Shown here one piece after another: positions 63,917 through 64,000 of a stretch of 64,000 bases of DNA. Positions within the stretch are counted from its first letter, which is position 1, and the number at the start of each line of letters is the position of its first letter. Source of the stretch: Neisseria elongata subsp. elongata (GTDB taxonomy: Bacteria; Pseudomonadota; Gammaproteobacteria; Burkholderiales; Neisseriaceae); assembly GCF_900113545.1 (NCBI RefSeq), contig NZ_FOPS01000001.1:323778-387777 (forward strand). The letters run 5' to 3'. The position numbers and the translations under genes are program-made. The notes under the pieces were generated by a model. It was not told where the DNA came from. It worked only from the letters and a program-made list of their open reading frames with translations, and ran no database searches.

Positions 63917-64000
63917 TTAACGGGAGCGTTTGTAAAGCGCCATATTCTGTTCGGCCGCATCCTGCGCCAAATCACGGTTTTGGCGGTAAATGTCTTTGTA
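63917..64000 (-). CDS. C-terminal end of an unknown protein (partial)
   Basis: The last 27 residues before a TAA at 63917-63919 on the minus strand read YKDIYRQNRDLAQDAAEQNM and end LYKRSR. They look helical. The rest lies beyond the window and no family can be named. Confidence 0.5.
   Translation of the reverse strand, partial: YKDIYRQNRDLAQDAAEQNMALYKRSR

Overview
The window is chromosomal DNA of a commensal-type Neisseria. The 10-base core of the neisserial DNA uptake sequence (DUS) occurs dozens of times, often as inverted pairs that form transcription terminators. It nearly always has the AG prefix (AGGCCGTCTGAA) rather than the AT prefix usual in N. meningitidis and N. gonorrhoeae. The tmRNA tag (ANDETYALAA), MisR/MisS, LOS-type glycosyltransferases and the ribH-nusB pair agree with this. 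I do not name a species.

1-29.4 kb is accessory DNA. It opens with the end of an outer-membrane receptor, then two inverted, truncated IS5-family copies enclosing a wrecked integrase/HTH/KilA-N cassette. A large serine recombinase follows, overlapping two ParB/RepB-like genes, with a divergent HTH gene. Next come two metallophosphoesterases, a duplicated-domain protein of unknown function and an AAA_14-DUF4143 ATPase, then decayed sequence with a frameshifted IS30-family element and an XRE pseudogene. At 13.7-25.2 kb lies a two-partner secretion / contact-dependent inhibition locus: a 2687-residue TpsA with a VENN junction and an AT-rich C-terminal toxin, an immunity candidate with a signal peptide, a toxin-tail remnant with its own small gene, an acyltransferase (tpsC), and tpsB, which has an in-frame stop at codon 46. 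A P4-type integrase, an inverted integrase/att fragment, decayed DNA, an AlpA-like remnant and an excisionase-integrase pair end at the 3' end of tmRNA (ssrA). The native DUS occurs only twice in the first 29.8 kb. Exact copies of DUS dialects described for Kingella and Eikenella occur instead, which points to transfer from other oral Neisseriaceae.

29.4-64 kb is mostly core genome: ssrA, pnp, the misS/misR two-component system, dld, a Dyp-type peroxidase, mltB, two small conserved genes, an EamA transporter, SpoIIAA-like and hemerythrin proteins, gabD, two LOS-type glycosyltransferases, two spermidine-synthase-family genes, an incomplete yejEF oligopeptide ABC transporter, a Zur-box-controlled pair of zinc-independent ribosomal proteins (L31 type B, L36 type B), a thioesterase, a TPR protein, a YceI protein, uvrA, a stand-alone fatty-acid-synthase-type acyltransferase, a second EamA transporter, an Imm33-like protein, and ribH-nusB. 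Small accessory insertions break this up: a 180-bp MITE between ygfX-like and mltB genes, and an AT-rich coiled-coil membrane protein after uvrA.

The best candidates for unusual biology are the recombinase plus double ParB-like module (2.3-6.0 kb), the tps toxin cassette with its apparently exported immunity protein and broken transporter, the mixed DUS dialects, and the MITE that supplies a stop codon and a likely ribosome binding site to its two neighbours.
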